DNA from: an uncultured Eisenbergiella sp.
GTDB lineage: Bacteria > Bacillota > Clostridia > Lachnospirales > Lachnospiraceae
Assembly: GCA_910585455.1 (NCBI GenBank)
Contig: CAJUEL010000030.1
Coordinates: forward strand, 1 to 57,648
Direction: 5' to 3'
Length of the DNA: 57,648 nucleotides
This document shows positions 35,252 to 44,644 of this stretch, one piece after another; the first letter of the stretch is position 1; every line of letters begins with the position of its first letter. The notes below the pieces were generated by a model. That model was not told where the DNA came from, made no database searches, and saw only the letters and a program-made list of their open reading frames with translations. A program made the translations under genes and the position numbers.

Positions 35252-36457
35252 ATGCGCGATGGAGTGAGACCGCTGGTTTCGGTAATGGTTCCGATCTACA
35301 ACACACAGGAATTCCTTCCGCGATGTCTGGACAGTATTTTACGCCAGACATACACAAACATGGAAATTATTCTGGTCAACGATGGCTCAACGGATGATTC
35401 TTTGCCCATATGCAAAGGGTACGCAGCAAAGGATGCCAGAATACGGCTCATCAGCCAGACCAATCAGGGCATCATAGCAGCCAAAAAAGCAGGACTTAAG
35501 CTTTGCCATGGGAAATACGTCATGTTTGTGGATTCCGATGACTGGATAGAACCGGAATTATTAGAGACGATGGTACGGGCAATGCAGGAATGTGACTGTT
35601 CTCTGGTCTGCACCAATGTATACATGGATATGGAAAACGACATGATTGTAAAAAGAAATGCGATACCTGCAGGCATATATGCGACGGACCAAATCGCAAA
35701 AGATTTGTTTTATTATCAGGATACAGATCGCTACGGTATATTGCCATACAGTGTTGCAAAGCTGTATCCCAGAGAAACGCTGAAGGATGTATTGGAACAT
35801 ATCAGCAATGAAATACGGTATGCGGAAGATAAAGCGATTGTATTCAGCTTTGTTTTCCAAAATAGTAATGTATGTTTTTTGGATGACATGTATTATCACT
35901 ATTGCATTCGCAAGGGAAGCGCTTGCCAATCGGAAAACCAGGATTATCTCGTAGAGCTGACTTCTTTTTACAAATATGCGAAGAAACTCTTTGATGGACA
36001 TGAGATGCGGGAACATTTGTTGTGGCAGTTGGGCAAATATCTGCTGCAGGAGACGAGACATGCCATAAATAGTAAACTGGGGTTGGTTGTGGCAGATAAG
36101 CCAATATATACCGAACCCTATCAACTGGACCCGTCCACCATCCTTTCGCAACAGAAAAACCTGATCCTCTACGGCGCCGGAAATGTTGGTGCCGACTATC
36201 ACAGGCAGCTTTCCGACTGCATGAACATCCAACTCTGTGCCTGGGTGGATAAAAACTACAAAAAATATCAGGCAAACGGCCTTGACGTACAGTCAATAGA
36301 GTGTATTCCCGAAACAGAATATGACATCATTCTCGTAGCGGTCAAAAAGCAGTCAATATTTCAGGAAATAAAAAGCGAGTTGATGTCCATGGGGATAGCG
36401 GAGGAAACCATCCTGTGGGGCAGACCCTATGGAGCCCCCTTCGAATGCGGCATGTAA
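35252..36457 (+). CDS. GT2 glycosyltransferase with C-terminal Rossmann domain
   Basis: A 401-residue protein. Residues about 1-220 are a family 2 transferase: LVSVMVPIYNTQEFLPRC, LVNDGSTDDS and FVDSDDWIE. Residues about 300-395 are the Rossmann-like domain (LILYGAGNVGADY, then WVDKNYKKY). Its overall plan matches the GT2 gene at 25711, including the similar C-terminal ending (IPExxILWG against IEEKKIIWE), so the two may be diverged copies. Base composition rises here towards the GC-richer right part. Confidence 0.9.
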   Translation: MRDGVRPLVSVMVPIYNTQEFLPRCLDSILRQTYTNMEIILVNDGSTDDSLPICKGYAAKDARIRLISQTNQGIIAAKKAGLKLCHGKYVMFVDSDDWIEPELLETMVRAMQECDCSLVCTNVYMDMENDMIVKRNAIPAGIYATDQIAKDLFYYQDTDRYGILPYSVAKLYPRETLKDVLEHISNEIRYAEDKAIVFSFVFQNSNVCFLDDMYYHYCIRKGSACQSENQDYLVELTSFYKYAKKLFDGHEMREHLLWQLGKYLLQETRHAINSKLGLVVADKPIYTEPYQLDPSTILSQQKNLILYGAGNVGADYHRQLSDCMNIQLCAWVDKNYKKYQANGLDVQSIECIPETEYDIILVAVKKQSIFQEIKSELMSMGIAEETILWGRPYGAPFECGM

Positions 36458-38057
36458 AAAAAATTTCAACTTAGAAGAAATTGCCGCATGCATCCTGCAA
36501 GCTGTACGAAAACGAAATAAACAGCAACGAAAGCCCGTCAGCGGAGGAACCGATTTGACCTGCAGAATTTTAGAACCAGATAATCTCAATAAAATAAAAA
36601 ACAAAAAACTGATCATCTACGGCGCCGGACAATACGGAAGCCTCGTATACGCATTCCTTGAGCTAAAAGGGCTGGCTCCCAATATTGTCTGCTTTACGGT
36701 GACGGACAGAACCCAAAATGCGGATACCCTTTATGGAAAGCCGGTGATATGCATCGCAGAGCTGACCGCACACCTGCAGGACTGCATGCTCCTTCTGGCG
36801 CTGGGAGAAAATGCAACGAAGGAAGTGCTGAAAAATCTGCAGGCGCTTGCGGGTAATGGTACGATTCCGGCAAAAGGTATTTTCCGTATCAATGGACAGG
36901 TGATCGAAGCGATCCGAAAGGAACTGATCGAGGGATACAAAAAGCTGCCCCTGCAGAGAAATAAAGTCGTCCTGTCCGCCTATGACGGCATGGGCTACCG
37001 CTGCAACTGCAAATACCTGGCAAAGCGGCTGCTGGATGAGAAAGCGCCGGTGGAGCTGGTATGGCTGGTTTCTGACCAAAGCGTCAACGACCTGCCTGAC
37101 GGGATCAAAAAGGTGATCATAAACAGCCCGCAATTTTATAAAGAGGTACTGACCGCCAAAGTATACATCACAAATACGGTACATCTTCTCTATGAGCACA
37201 AGCGGGAGGGGCAGTTTTTCATCAACACCTGGCACGGCTACGGTCCCTTTAAGCTGGCAGAGGGGGATGTGAACCGGGATGCAGAAAGCCTGGAGCGATA
37301 CGCAAAAAGCAACGGCGCGTCCGATCTGTTTCTGACGGCGAGCACCTTTTACGCGGATGTTTACCGGCGTTCCTTCTGCTATCAGGGGGAGGTGCTGGCA
37401 TGTGGCGCGCCGAGAAACGACGTATTTTTTGGGGACAATGATTTTGGGAAAAAGATACGGCAAATCTATCGGATTCCCCGGGAAAAGGGGATCGTGCTGT
37501 ACGCCCCTACTTACCGCTCCATGACAGAGGATGATTTTGAACGGTACAATCTGGACTGGGAGCATATTCTGGATTCATTTCGGGAGCGGTTCGGAAAAGA
37601 GTATGTGGTGGTATATAAATTACATCACTATATGCAACAGCTTGTGTCCGAAAAAGGGCTGTATCAGGGCGCGGTGGAAGCGACCTTTTATCCCGATATT
37701 CAGGAGCTGCTGGCAGCGGCGGACATCGTGATCACGGATTATTCGTCCCTGATGTGGGATTTTTCCCTGCAAAGGCGTCCGGTATTTTTATACCAGAGCG
37801 ACGAGGATGCCTATGCCAACGACCGGGGATTCTATGCGCCCGTTTCCGAATGGCCCTATCCAAAGGCGCATTCCCAGGAAGAGCTGACGGAGCGGATTCT
37901 GCATTTTGATGAAAGCAGATACATAGCGGAATTGAATGCATTTTTGAAAAAATACGGTTCCTGTGACGATGGGCATGCTTCGGAGCGGGTGGCAAAAAGG
38001 ATTCTGGAGAGGGTAGAGTGTGATGGTGAAGGTATCGATCATTGTGCCGGTTTATAA
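36429..38057 (+). CDS. TagF-like glycerophosphotransferase with N-terminal Rossmann domain
   Basis: A 542-residue protein with the same plan as the gene at 33635. Residues about 55-150 are the Rossmann-like domain (LIIYGAGQYGSLV). Residues about 165-535 are the glycerophosphotransferase: TWHGYGPFKLAEGD, ACGAPRNDVFF, IVLYAPTYRSM, VYKLHHYM and DIVITDYSSLMWDFS. The start overlaps the upstream gene by 29 bp and has only a weak ribosome binding site, so translation is probably coupled. The 3' end overlaps the next gene by 35 bp. Confidence 0.88.
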   Translation: MEPPSNAACKKNFNLEEIAACILQAVRKRNKQQRKPVSGGTDLTCRILEPDNLNKIKNKKLIIYGAGQYGSLVYAFLELKGLAPNIVCFTVTDRTQNADTLYGKPVICIAELTAHLQDCMLLLALGENATKEVLKNLQALAGNGTIPAKGIFRINGQVIEAIRKELIEGYKKLPLQRNKVVLSAYDGMGYRCNCKYLAKRLLDEKAPVELVWLVSDQSVNDLPDGIKKVIINSPQFYKEVLTAKVYITNTVHLLYEHKREGQFFINTWHGYGPFKLAEGDVNRDAESLERYAKSNGASDLFLTASTFYADVYRRSFCYQGEVLACGAPRNDVFFGDNDFGKKIRQIYRIPREKGIVLYAPTYRSMTEDDFERYNLDWEHILDSFRERFGKEYVVVYKLHHYMQQLVSEKGLYQGAVEATFYPDIQELLAAADIVITDYSSLMWDFSLQRRPVFLYQSDEDAYANDRGFYAPVSEWPYPKAHSQEELTERILHFDESRYIAELNAFLKKYGSCDDGHASERVAKRILERVECDGEGIDHCAGL

Positions 38058-39309
38058 TGCGGAAAAATACCTTGCCCAATGTCTGGACAGCATTCTTGCC
38101 CAAACGCTGCGGGAGATCGAGGTGGTATGTGTGGACGACGGCTCCACGGACAGCAGCGGGCGGATTCTTGACAGGTATGCTCTGGCGGATGGGCGGGTGA
38201 AGGTTTTGCACCGGGAAAACAGGGGCTACGGAGCCGCCATGAACGCAGGGCTGGACGCGGCCACTGGCGAATACGCAGGGATCGTGGAAAGCGACGACTG
38301 CGCCCTGCCCGATATGTACCGGACCTTATATGAAGAGGCGCAGCCGGAGGGGCTGGACGTGGTCAAGTCGGACGCTTTTTTCTGGTATGAAGGGATCGGA
38401 TACCGGAAAAACATCCACGCTGCGCATCTGGAGCCCTATTATGACAGGACATTGGGGGAGCTCGACAGGAATCTTTTTTTTGATTTTTACATGAATATCT
38501 GGACGGGCATTTATAGAAGAGAGTTCCTGTTACAGAAAAAGATCCGTTTCCATGAAAGTCCCGGCGCATCCTATCAGGACAACGGCTTCTGGATGCAGAC
38601 AATGCTGTACTGCAGGAAGGCGAAATGGGTTGGCAAAGCCTTTTATCTTTACCGGCAGGACAATGAAGCCTCGTCGGTAAAGAGCAGGGACAAGGTGTTT
38701 TCGATGACCCGGGAATATGAATCTATCGAGAAGCTCCTGCTGGAGCGAAGGGATTACCGGTATCTGCCCTATTGCTATTATTACAGGCTGTTACGGCACA
38801 GGGGGAATTTTCTGCGGATCGCGGATGTCCATAAAAGGGAATTCTGCGAGCAGGTGCGGCGGGATTATATGGCGTATCAGAGTTATGTTAAGGGCTTTGC
38901 CGGGCTGGAAGCGTGGCTGAAGGGAGTCGCTACAGATCCGGACCAGTTCTGCGCGCGCGCGGTGCAAACCAGGCACAGTCTGGAGGAACGGCTGGAGGGG
39001 GCGAATGCCCTGATCATTTACGGCGCGGGCCATCACGGAGACAGGGTTTTCCGGGGGCTGGTGAATGAGGGGCTTTATGACGCCATAGTCTGTTTCGCGA
39101 CCTCACAGGTTTCTGCAGAGTGTGCAATTGCGGGAAAGCCGATATGGAAGATCGATGACGCGGTGAAAAAATATCCGGAAGCGTTGGTGATTGTAGCGGT
39201 GGTGCGGGGAAGCGGAATGTATGGGCAGATGGCACAGAAGCTGTCTGCGCTTGGAATCCATCACTATTTGGACGGCAGCGATATTGAGGAAAATTTTTAC
39301 ATTTTGTAG
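38023..39309 (+). CDS. GT2 glycosyltransferase with C-terminal Rossmann domain
   Basis: A 428-residue protein. Residues about 1-210 are a family 2 transferase: VSIIVPVYNAEKYLAQC, CVDDGSTDSSG and VESDDCALPD. Residues about 325-420 are the Rossmann-like domain (LIIYGAGHHGDRV). The ATG at 38023 is chosen; an adjacent GTG at 38020 is equally placed after GGAGAGGG. The gene begins inside the end of the previous one. Confidence 0.9.
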   Translation: MVKVSIIVPVYNAEKYLAQCLDSILAQTLREIEVVCVDDGSTDSSGRILDRYALADGRVKVLHRENRGYGAAMNAGLDAATGEYAGIVESDDCALPDMYRTLYEEAQPEGLDVVKSDAFFWYEGIGYRKNIHAAHLEPYYDRTLGELDRNLFFDFYMNIWTGIYRREFLLQKKIRFHESPGASYQDNGFWMQTMLYCRKAKWVGKAFYLYRQDNEASSVKSRDKVFSMTREYESIEKLLLERRDYRYLPYCYYYRLLRHRGNFLRIADVHKREFCEQVRRDYMAYQSYVKGFAGLEAWLKGVATDPDQFCARAVQTRHSLEERLEGANALIIYGAGHHGDRVFRGLVNEGLYDAIVCFATSQVSAECAIAGKPIWKIDDAVKKYPEALVIVAVVRGSGMYGQMAQKLSALGIHHYLDGSDIEENFYIL

Positions 39310-39330
39310 CTGCCAGGACAGGGAGGATTT

Positions 39331-41049
39331 ATGTATCAGTTTGTTCCCAGAGAGGAAATGCGGTCGGTGTTGGATATTGCCGATTTTCCGGAAAATGATA
39401 GAGCAGAAATTGCATATCGGAAGTTTGTGTATGACAGGCAGGAAGCTCTGTATATTGAAGAGAACGGCATCCTGCTGGGCGTGATTTCCATTGGCGACCT
39501 GGAACGGTACTATGGGAACAGGAAGGAAAAGCTGGAGATCAACAGTCGCTTCTCCTGTGCGGATGAAATCGATGAGAAAAAGGCGGCGGCTTTTTTTAGA
39601 AGGTTTGCGACATTTTATGAATTTCCGGTTGTGAATGCCGGCGGCAGACTGGAAGGAGTGATGAAGCGGGCAATCCGTTACGATATCAGGCAGGATCAGC
39701 TTGCCTCCCTTGTGGTTTCCAGACATTTAAAGGAAATGTGGCACAGAAGTCAGCTGAGCCGTTTTCTTGCCCATACGCGGGCCAGAGTGGTCTTGTATTA
39801 CACGGATGAGGGGGCAGTTTTGCAGGAGCTTTCGAAGAAAAATGCATCCGGCTCCGCCCAAAAGAATGGGGAAGCTTACTGGAAGGGGTTATCCGAAAGC
39901 CAATGGAGCGATTTTCTGGGAGAATCCGGTGCGGTAGAGAGCCTGAAGGAGGAGTTTGGCAATTTTCATACGGAATTGGTAAAGGGCGTATCGGAAATCG
40001 TTCCCATGGCTGGAGAATTTTATCGCTGTGAGGACGGCAGCAGAATAACAGAAGGGAATCCCCCAACCCCGGAAAGCCGTATCCTGTTTTATGGTCCCTG
40101 TACGGTGGTGGGCGCTTATTGTAGGGACAGTCAGACGATACCGTCCTGTCTGCAGGGAATGCTGAATGCCCGGTCAAAGTCCCGGATACAGGTCGTCAAC
40201 AGAGGTTTGTTCAACGTGACGAACTTTTTTTCCAGAATGATGACAGACAGCTTAAGCGAGAAGGACATCGCCCTGGTGTATGTAGAAAAGCGGTGGCTGA
40301 CGGAGGAAATATCCCGCAAATGCGCTTATGTGGGCAGCCTGACAGAGGCGTTTTTGCGCGTGGAAAATCTGGAAAATAAGATAGTGGACAGTTCGGAGCA
40401 TTGCAATTATGAGGTGAACGCATGTCTTGCGGAGCAGATTCTTAAGGATTTGGAAGCGCATCGGCTCTTGGATGGAACAGGCCTGTCCGGTGAAAGGACA
40501 CAGATTCAGGACTACTATATCGGCAGTGAGATCCTGTCGGAGGTGTTTCTTTATATGGAGCGCAACCGTCTGGCGGCGGAAGCGGTAGATGGCAGAAAGG
40601 GAGCCCTGGCGGTGCTGGCGGATCCCTTTACGGACAGGCACAGGAGGGCGGTTGAGGCCGCTTTGGGAAAGGTGGACAGGCTGTATGTGTTTCTGGCGGA
40701 GGATTCCAACCTGCACTTTTCCCTGGAGGAGCGGATCAGGCTGGCGAAGGAGGCTCTGGCGGATCTGGAAGGCAGGGTGACGGTAATTCCGGCGGGGAAA
40801 TATCTGTATACAAAGAAGATTTCCCGGGGAATCCGCAAGAAGCGGTTCTGCGATGCGGACATGGAGTATGATTGCGATCTGTTCGGAGAGATCTTCGGCG
40901 GGTTTTTGGGAATCCGACACCGGTTTGTGATGCGTGAGCTGGATAATCCGGTGGAGCAAAAGTATATGGACATCTGTCGCGATATTTTGCCGCGGTTTGG
41001 AATGACGGTGGAAGAAGCAGAACCCAATATGACAGGAGGGAGAACATGA
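39331..41049 (+). CDS. CBS-like / SGNH / citrate-lyase-ligase-like fusion
   Basis: A 572-residue multidomain protein. The N-terminal ~125 residues look like a CBS pair (ENGILLGVISIGDLERYY, then GRLEGVMKRAIRYD). The middle, about 245-400, resembles SGNH hydrolases (ILFYGPCTVVGAY, LQGMLN, VVNRGL). The C-terminus, about 425-565, resembles the nucleotidyltransferase of citrate lyase ligase: VLADPFTDRHRRAVEAAL with the conserved His, LYVFLAEDS, VIPAGKYLYT, LGIRHRFVMREL. The partner citrate lyase is absent; the adjacent AMP-ligase and carrier protein suggest it acts on a carrier- or CoA-linked group. GGGAGGATTT precedes the ATG. ATGA overlap joins it to the next gene. Confidence 0.65.
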   Translation: MYQFVPREEMRSVLDIADFPENDRAEIAYRKFVYDRQEALYIEENGILLGVISIGDLERYYGNRKEKLEINSRFSCADEIDEKKAAAFFRRFATFYEFPVVNAGGRLEGVMKRAIRYDIRQDQLASLVVSRHLKEMWHRSQLSRFLAHTRARVVLYYTDEGAVLQELSKKNASGSAQKNGEAYWKGLSESQWSDFLGESGAVESLKEEFGNFHTELVKGVSEIVPMAGEFYRCEDGSRITEGNPPTPESRILFYGPCTVVGAYCRDSQTIPSCLQGMLNARSKSRIQVVNRGLFNVTNFFSRMMTDSLSEKDIALVYVEKRWLTEEISRKCAYVGSLTEAFLRVENLENKIVDSSEHCNYEVNACLAEQILKDLEAHRLLDGTGLSGERTQIQDYYIGSEILSEVFLYMERNRLAAEAVDGRKGALAVLADPFTDRHRRAVEAALGKVDRLYVFLAEDSNLHFSLEERIRLAKEALADLEGRVTVIPAGKYLYTKKISRGIRKKRFCDADMEYDCDLFGEIFGGFLGIRHRFVMRELDNPVEQKYMDICRDILPRFGMTVEEAEPNMTGGRT

Positions 41050-42554
41050 TCATTACGGATTATCTGGACAAAACAGCGGTTACGCATCCGGACAAGACAG
41101 CGTTTACCGATGAAACAAAGACGCTCACCTTTGGACAGCTGCGGCAGGAGGCGTGCCATATTGCCGCAGCGCTTGCAGAAAGAAGCCTTTTTAAAAAGCC
41201 GATCGCCATCTTTATGGATAAAGGCGCAGCCTGTATTTCCGCCTTTTTCGGGGTGGCATACAGCGGGAATTTCTATACGGTGATCGATGTGGAAATGCCG
41301 GATGCCCGCATTGATAAAATATTGTCTTCCTTTCAACCGGCGGCAATTCTTACCACAGACCGGTATTTGGCGCGTGTGAAAAATTTAAGTGGCAAAGACT
41401 GTATCCTGATCAAACAGGAAGACTGTATGGGGCAGCAGCTTTCCGGCGGGACTCTGTCAGCGGTAAAGAGCCGGATCATCGATACGGATGTGGCGTATGT
41501 CTTGTATACATCGGGTTCTACCGGCATTCCGAAGGGCGTTATCATATCCCACAGGGCGCTGGCGGATTTCATTGACTGGGCGGTAGAACGGTTTGATCTG
41601 AATGACGGTGATGTATGGGGGAATCAGACCCCGCTTTATTTCAGCATGTCGGTGTTGGATGTGTATGCGACGGTGAAAACGGGCGCTACCATGCACATCA
41701 TTCCGCAAAGGTGTTTTAAGGTGCCGAAGGAGCTGATGGAGTTTTTGGCGAAAAACCGCATCAATACGCTGTACTGGGTGCCGTCGGCGCTGGTATTTAC
41801 GGCGGCGCTTGCATGGAAAGGAACGTCGCAGTCCGTTGCGTTAAAGAATATCTTTTTCAGCGGGGAAGTGATGCCGGTCAGATATTTGAATAAGTGGATG
41901 GAGAGGTATCCGAACGCGAGGTACGTGAATTTTTATGGTCAGACGGAGGTGACGGATACCTGTACGATATACGAGGTGGACCGGAAGTTTGCCAATACGG
42001 ACAGTATTCCGATTGGAAAGCCCTGTGCAAATATGGATGTCTTTTTATTGGATGAACAAAATCGCCTCGTGACCGCCCAGGAAGCTGTCGGCGAAGTTTG
42101 CGTCCGGGGGACAGGACTTGCCTGTGGGTATTATCATGCGCCGGAAAAGACTGCAGACGCCTTTGTACAAAATCCCCTGAATTGTGCGTATCCAGAAATC
42201 ATTTACCGGACAGGGGATCTGGCCTGTTGGAATGCATACGGCGAGCTGATATATCTTTCCAGAAAAGACTTCCAGATAAAGCACATGGGACGGCGGATTG
42301 AGCTGGGGGAGATTGAAACGGCGCTATTGTCGCTGGAGGAAATAGAGTCCGGCTGCTGCTTATATGACGGAAAGAGATCCTGTATTGTGTCGGTTTATAA
42401 AGGGACTTTGACGGAGCAGGAGCTGAGGAACCGGCTGCTTAAGCTGCTTCCAGAGTACATGATGCCGAATAAGTGGTATCAGGTGGAAGCAATGCCCTTG
42501 AATTTGAACGGGAAGATCGACCGGCAAAAGCTGAAAGAGACGTACCTGGCGTGA
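41046..42554 (+). CDS. AMP-forming amino-acid ligase (DltA-like)
   Basis: A 502-residue adenylation enzyme of the DltA/NRPS type. Core motifs are VLYTSGSTGIPKGV, NFYGQTEVTDTC, YRTGDLA and the catalytic C-terminal lysine in LNLNGKIDRQKL. It would activate an amino acid as its adenylate and load it on the carrier protein encoded at 44405. The specificity is not read from the sequence; D-alanine is one option. It starts inside the end of the previous gene (ATGA). Confidence 0.88.
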   Translation: MIITDYLDKTAVTHPDKTAFTDETKTLTFGQLRQEACHIAAALAERSLFKKPIAIFMDKGAACISAFFGVAYSGNFYTVIDVEMPDARIDKILSSFQPAAILTTDRYLARVKNLSGKDCILIKQEDCMGQQLSGGTLSAVKSRIIDTDVAYVLYTSGSTGIPKGVIISHRALADFIDWAVERFDLNDGDVWGNQTPLYFSMSVLDVYATVKTGATMHIIPQRCFKVPKELMEFLAKNRINTLYWVPSALVFTAALAWKGTSQSVALKNIFFSGEVMPVRYLNKWMERYPNARYVNFYGQTEVTDTCTIYEVDRKFANTDSIPIGKPCANMDVFLLDEQNRLVTAQEAVGEVCVRGTGLACGYYHAPEKTADAFVQNPLNCAYPEIIYRTGDLACWNAYGELIYLSRKDFQIKHMGRRIELGEIETALLSLEEIESGCCLYDGKRSCIVSVYKGTLTEQELRNRLLKLLPEYMMPNKWYQVEAMPLNLNGKIDRQKLKETYLA

Positions 42555-42582
42555 AGGAAATCTGCTTTTGAGGAATGGGGGA

Positions 42583-42720
42583 ATGGGTATGGAAGCTGCA
42601 ATTGCAGTTTTTATCGGAGTATGGATTGCGTTATCCGCAATGATTGCTTATGGGCACATGAAAAAGGAATATAGAGATTCTGATGCGGACAGGTCCGCAG
42701 GTTTATCGCATAGGCGATAG
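42583..42720 (+). CDS. Small one-helix membrane protein beside the symporter
   Basis: A 45-residue protein. One membrane helix (AAIAVFIGVWIALSAMIAYG) is followed by a charged cytoplasmic tail (HMKKEYRDSDADRS...). GAGGAATGGGG precedes the ATG at 42583; an ATG at 42589 is in the same frame. It lies 46 bp upstream of the SSS transporter gene. I recall short proteins of this kind annotated as symporter small accessory proteins next to SSS transporters in Clostridia, and the GxWIALxxxxAYG pattern fits. Probably a subunit or stabiliser of the transporter. Confidence 0.75.
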   Translation: MGMEAAIAVFIGVWIALSAMIAYGHMKKEYRDSDADRSAGLSHRR

Positions 42721-42766
42721 AGAGGTATGATGGTAATATGAAAAGCATGACGGAGAATGTGGGCGA

Positions 42767-44350
42767 ATGAACATTTATTTTACAGGTATGTGCATTGCCA
42801 TGCTGTTTTTTTTCGGAATCAGCATTTTGATCAGTAAAAAAGTGAAGAGCGCTGAGGATTTCTATGTGGCGGGCAGACAGGCTCCATTCGCCCTGATTGC
42901 CGGTTCCATGATAGCCTCTTATGCGAGCACGGGAATGTTTATGGGAGATGCGGCGGAAGCATATGAAGGGGCTTTATCCGCAATGATCCTTTTTGCAGGC
43001 ATGCAGTCGGCAGGATACATATTGGGGGCTGTATTTTTTGGGCGGTATCTGCGGCGGAGCGGGGCGATGACGATACCGGAATTTTTCGGGAAGCGGTTTT
43101 GCTCACAGAAAATGCGGACGCTTTCGGCTGTTACGGCGATTATCATGATGTCCGTTTATTTGTTGTCTGTGATTCAGGGTGTGGGAACATTGATGCATGT
43201 GGTTACCGGTATCAGCTATCAGGCATGCATCGTAATTGCAATTGTGGCGTTTACGTTTATTTCTGTCGTATCAGGCTCCAGAGGGGTGTTGATTACAGAT
43301 ACGTTGATGGCGGGGCTGTTTACGGTGGCAATGCTGGTATCCGTTATTTTTATAGCGGGGAAAGCCGGGGGATGGTTTTTGGCGGTGACCACGCTTGCCC
43401 GGGAGCCGGAGACAAGGGCATTATTCACATGGGAAGGCCGTCCGGGAGCGCTTTACGAAACGGGCATGGATAATATGATATGGGGGATATCCTATGGCAT
43501 TGTATGGTGCTCTGTATGTGCAATCGGTCCGTGGCAGTCGAGCAGATATCTGATGGCGAAGGATGAGCATACAGTCGTAAAATCCGCTCCCATAGCGGCT
43601 TTTGGCGTTTTTATTCTGGAGTTTTTTGCATGTATGACAGCTGCGGTCATAAACGTGCTGAATCCGGATCTGGAACAGTCCTCCCATGTGTGGATTTGGG
43701 CGGCGATGCATGCTGTTCCTACAGTTTTGGGGGTAATACTGATGACAGGCGTTTTATCCGCCGGAATTTCGTCGGCAACCACTTTTTTGTCTTTGATCGG
43801 TGCATCGGCGGCAAATGATCTGGCTGCCGTAAGGGCAGATACATCCATCCGGGTTGGACGTATGGCAATGATTGCGGTGAGCATCATCGTGCTTGTGTGC
43901 GCCATCATAAATCCTCCTGCAATTTTTGTCATTATGCTTCTCGGGGTGGCTGCCGCCGCCAGCTCCTGGATGCCTGTGGCGGTGGGATGTATTTTCAGCA
44001 AAAGAATGACGAAAACAGGAGCGTTTTGTGGCATGCTTTTCGGGATGATAGGATGCTTTGTGGCAAACCTCGTAAAATCGGTGGGAGGAGTAAACCTCCC
44101 CTCCTGGCTGGACCCCGCCATAATCGGCATCTTTTGCAATATCATTGCCATCGTCATCGGCTCAGCCTGCACGAAGCTGACGGAGGAGGAAAAGCGGGCA
44201 CGGGAAAGCCTGTTTGAGATTCCAAAGCAGGAGCGGGATCCGGCGGCGGTCAAAAAGACGATGGGCTGGGCATTGTCCGGCGTTTTCGTGGGCGTTTTGA
44301 TGACGGCGCTCATGCTGGTTTTCTGGGTGGTTCCGCTGCTGGCGGCTTAA
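42767..44350 (+). CDS. Sodium:solute symporter family transporter
   Basis: A 527-residue membrane protein with about 13 hydrophobic helices. SSS features include the N-terminal KKVKSAEDFYVAGRQ, SYASTGMFMGDAAEAY, the IPEFFGKRF segment and GVLITDTLMAG. It should import a small solute with sodium. Its place between the AMP-ligase and the carrier protein suggests that it supplies the amino acid or acyl group that is activated. Confidence 0.9.
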   Translation: MNIYFTGMCIAMLFFFGISILISKKVKSAEDFYVAGRQAPFALIAGSMIASYASTGMFMGDAAEAYEGALSAMILFAGMQSAGYILGAVFFGRYLRRSGAMTIPEFFGKRFCSQKMRTLSAVTAIIMMSVYLLSVIQGVGTLMHVVTGISYQACIVIAIVAFTFISVVSGSRGVLITDTLMAGLFTVAMLVSVIFIAGKAGGWFLAVTTLAREPETRALFTWEGRPGALYETGMDNMIWGISYGIVWCSVCAIGPWQSSRYLMAKDEHTVVKSAPIAAFGVFILEFFACMTAAVINVLNPDLEQSSHVWIWAAMHAVPTVLGVILMTGVLSAGISSATTFLSLIGASAANDLAAVRADTSIRVGRMAMIAVSIIVLVCAIINPPAIFVIMLLGVAAAASSWMPVAVGCIFSKRMTKTGAFCGMLFGMIGCFVANLVKSVGGVNLPSWLDPAIIGIFCNIIAIVIGSACTKLTEEEKRARESLFEIPKQERDPAAVKKTMGWALSGVFVGVLMTALMLVFWVVPLLAA

Positions 44351-44404
44351 ACGGCATGCGCGCCCGCTGTGATTGGAATGGTCAATAGGAAAGGATGGTT
44401 TGCG

Positions 44405-44644
44405 ATGGAAAAAATCATGGAAATTTTAAAGGAATTGCGTCCGGATGTGGATTTTACGGCGGAGAAGGCGCTGATTGACGGGAATATTTTCAGCTCCTTT
44501 GATCTTTTGAATCTGGTGGAGGAGTTGTCGGATGCCTTTGATATTGAGATAGAAACCGACGACATTATTCCCGCAAATTTCAATTCCGCAGAAGGAATTT
44601 ACGGGCTGATACAGAGAGTGCTGGCGGGAGAAGAGAGCATATGA
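44405..44644 (+). CDS. Acyl/aminoacyl carrier protein
   Basis: A 79-residue carrier protein with a helical acidic sequence. The phosphopantetheine site is the serine in IFSSFDLLNLVEEL near residue 35; the usual DSL is replaced by SSF here, so which serine is used should be checked. It is the natural partner of the AMP-ligase at 41046. The ATG at 44405 follows AAAGGATGG; an in-frame ATG at 44369 lacks a site. It overlaps the next gene by 4 bp. Confidence 0.85.
   Translation: MEKIMEILKELRPDVDFTAEKALIDGNIFSSFDLLNLVEELSDAFDIEIETDDIIPANFNSAEGIYGLIQRVLAGEESI

Noticed and set aside
41046..44644. A complete dltABCD operon
   Set aside because: Only the ligase and carrier protein are present. No MBOAT (DltB) or DltD is found, and the transporter is an SSS symporter.
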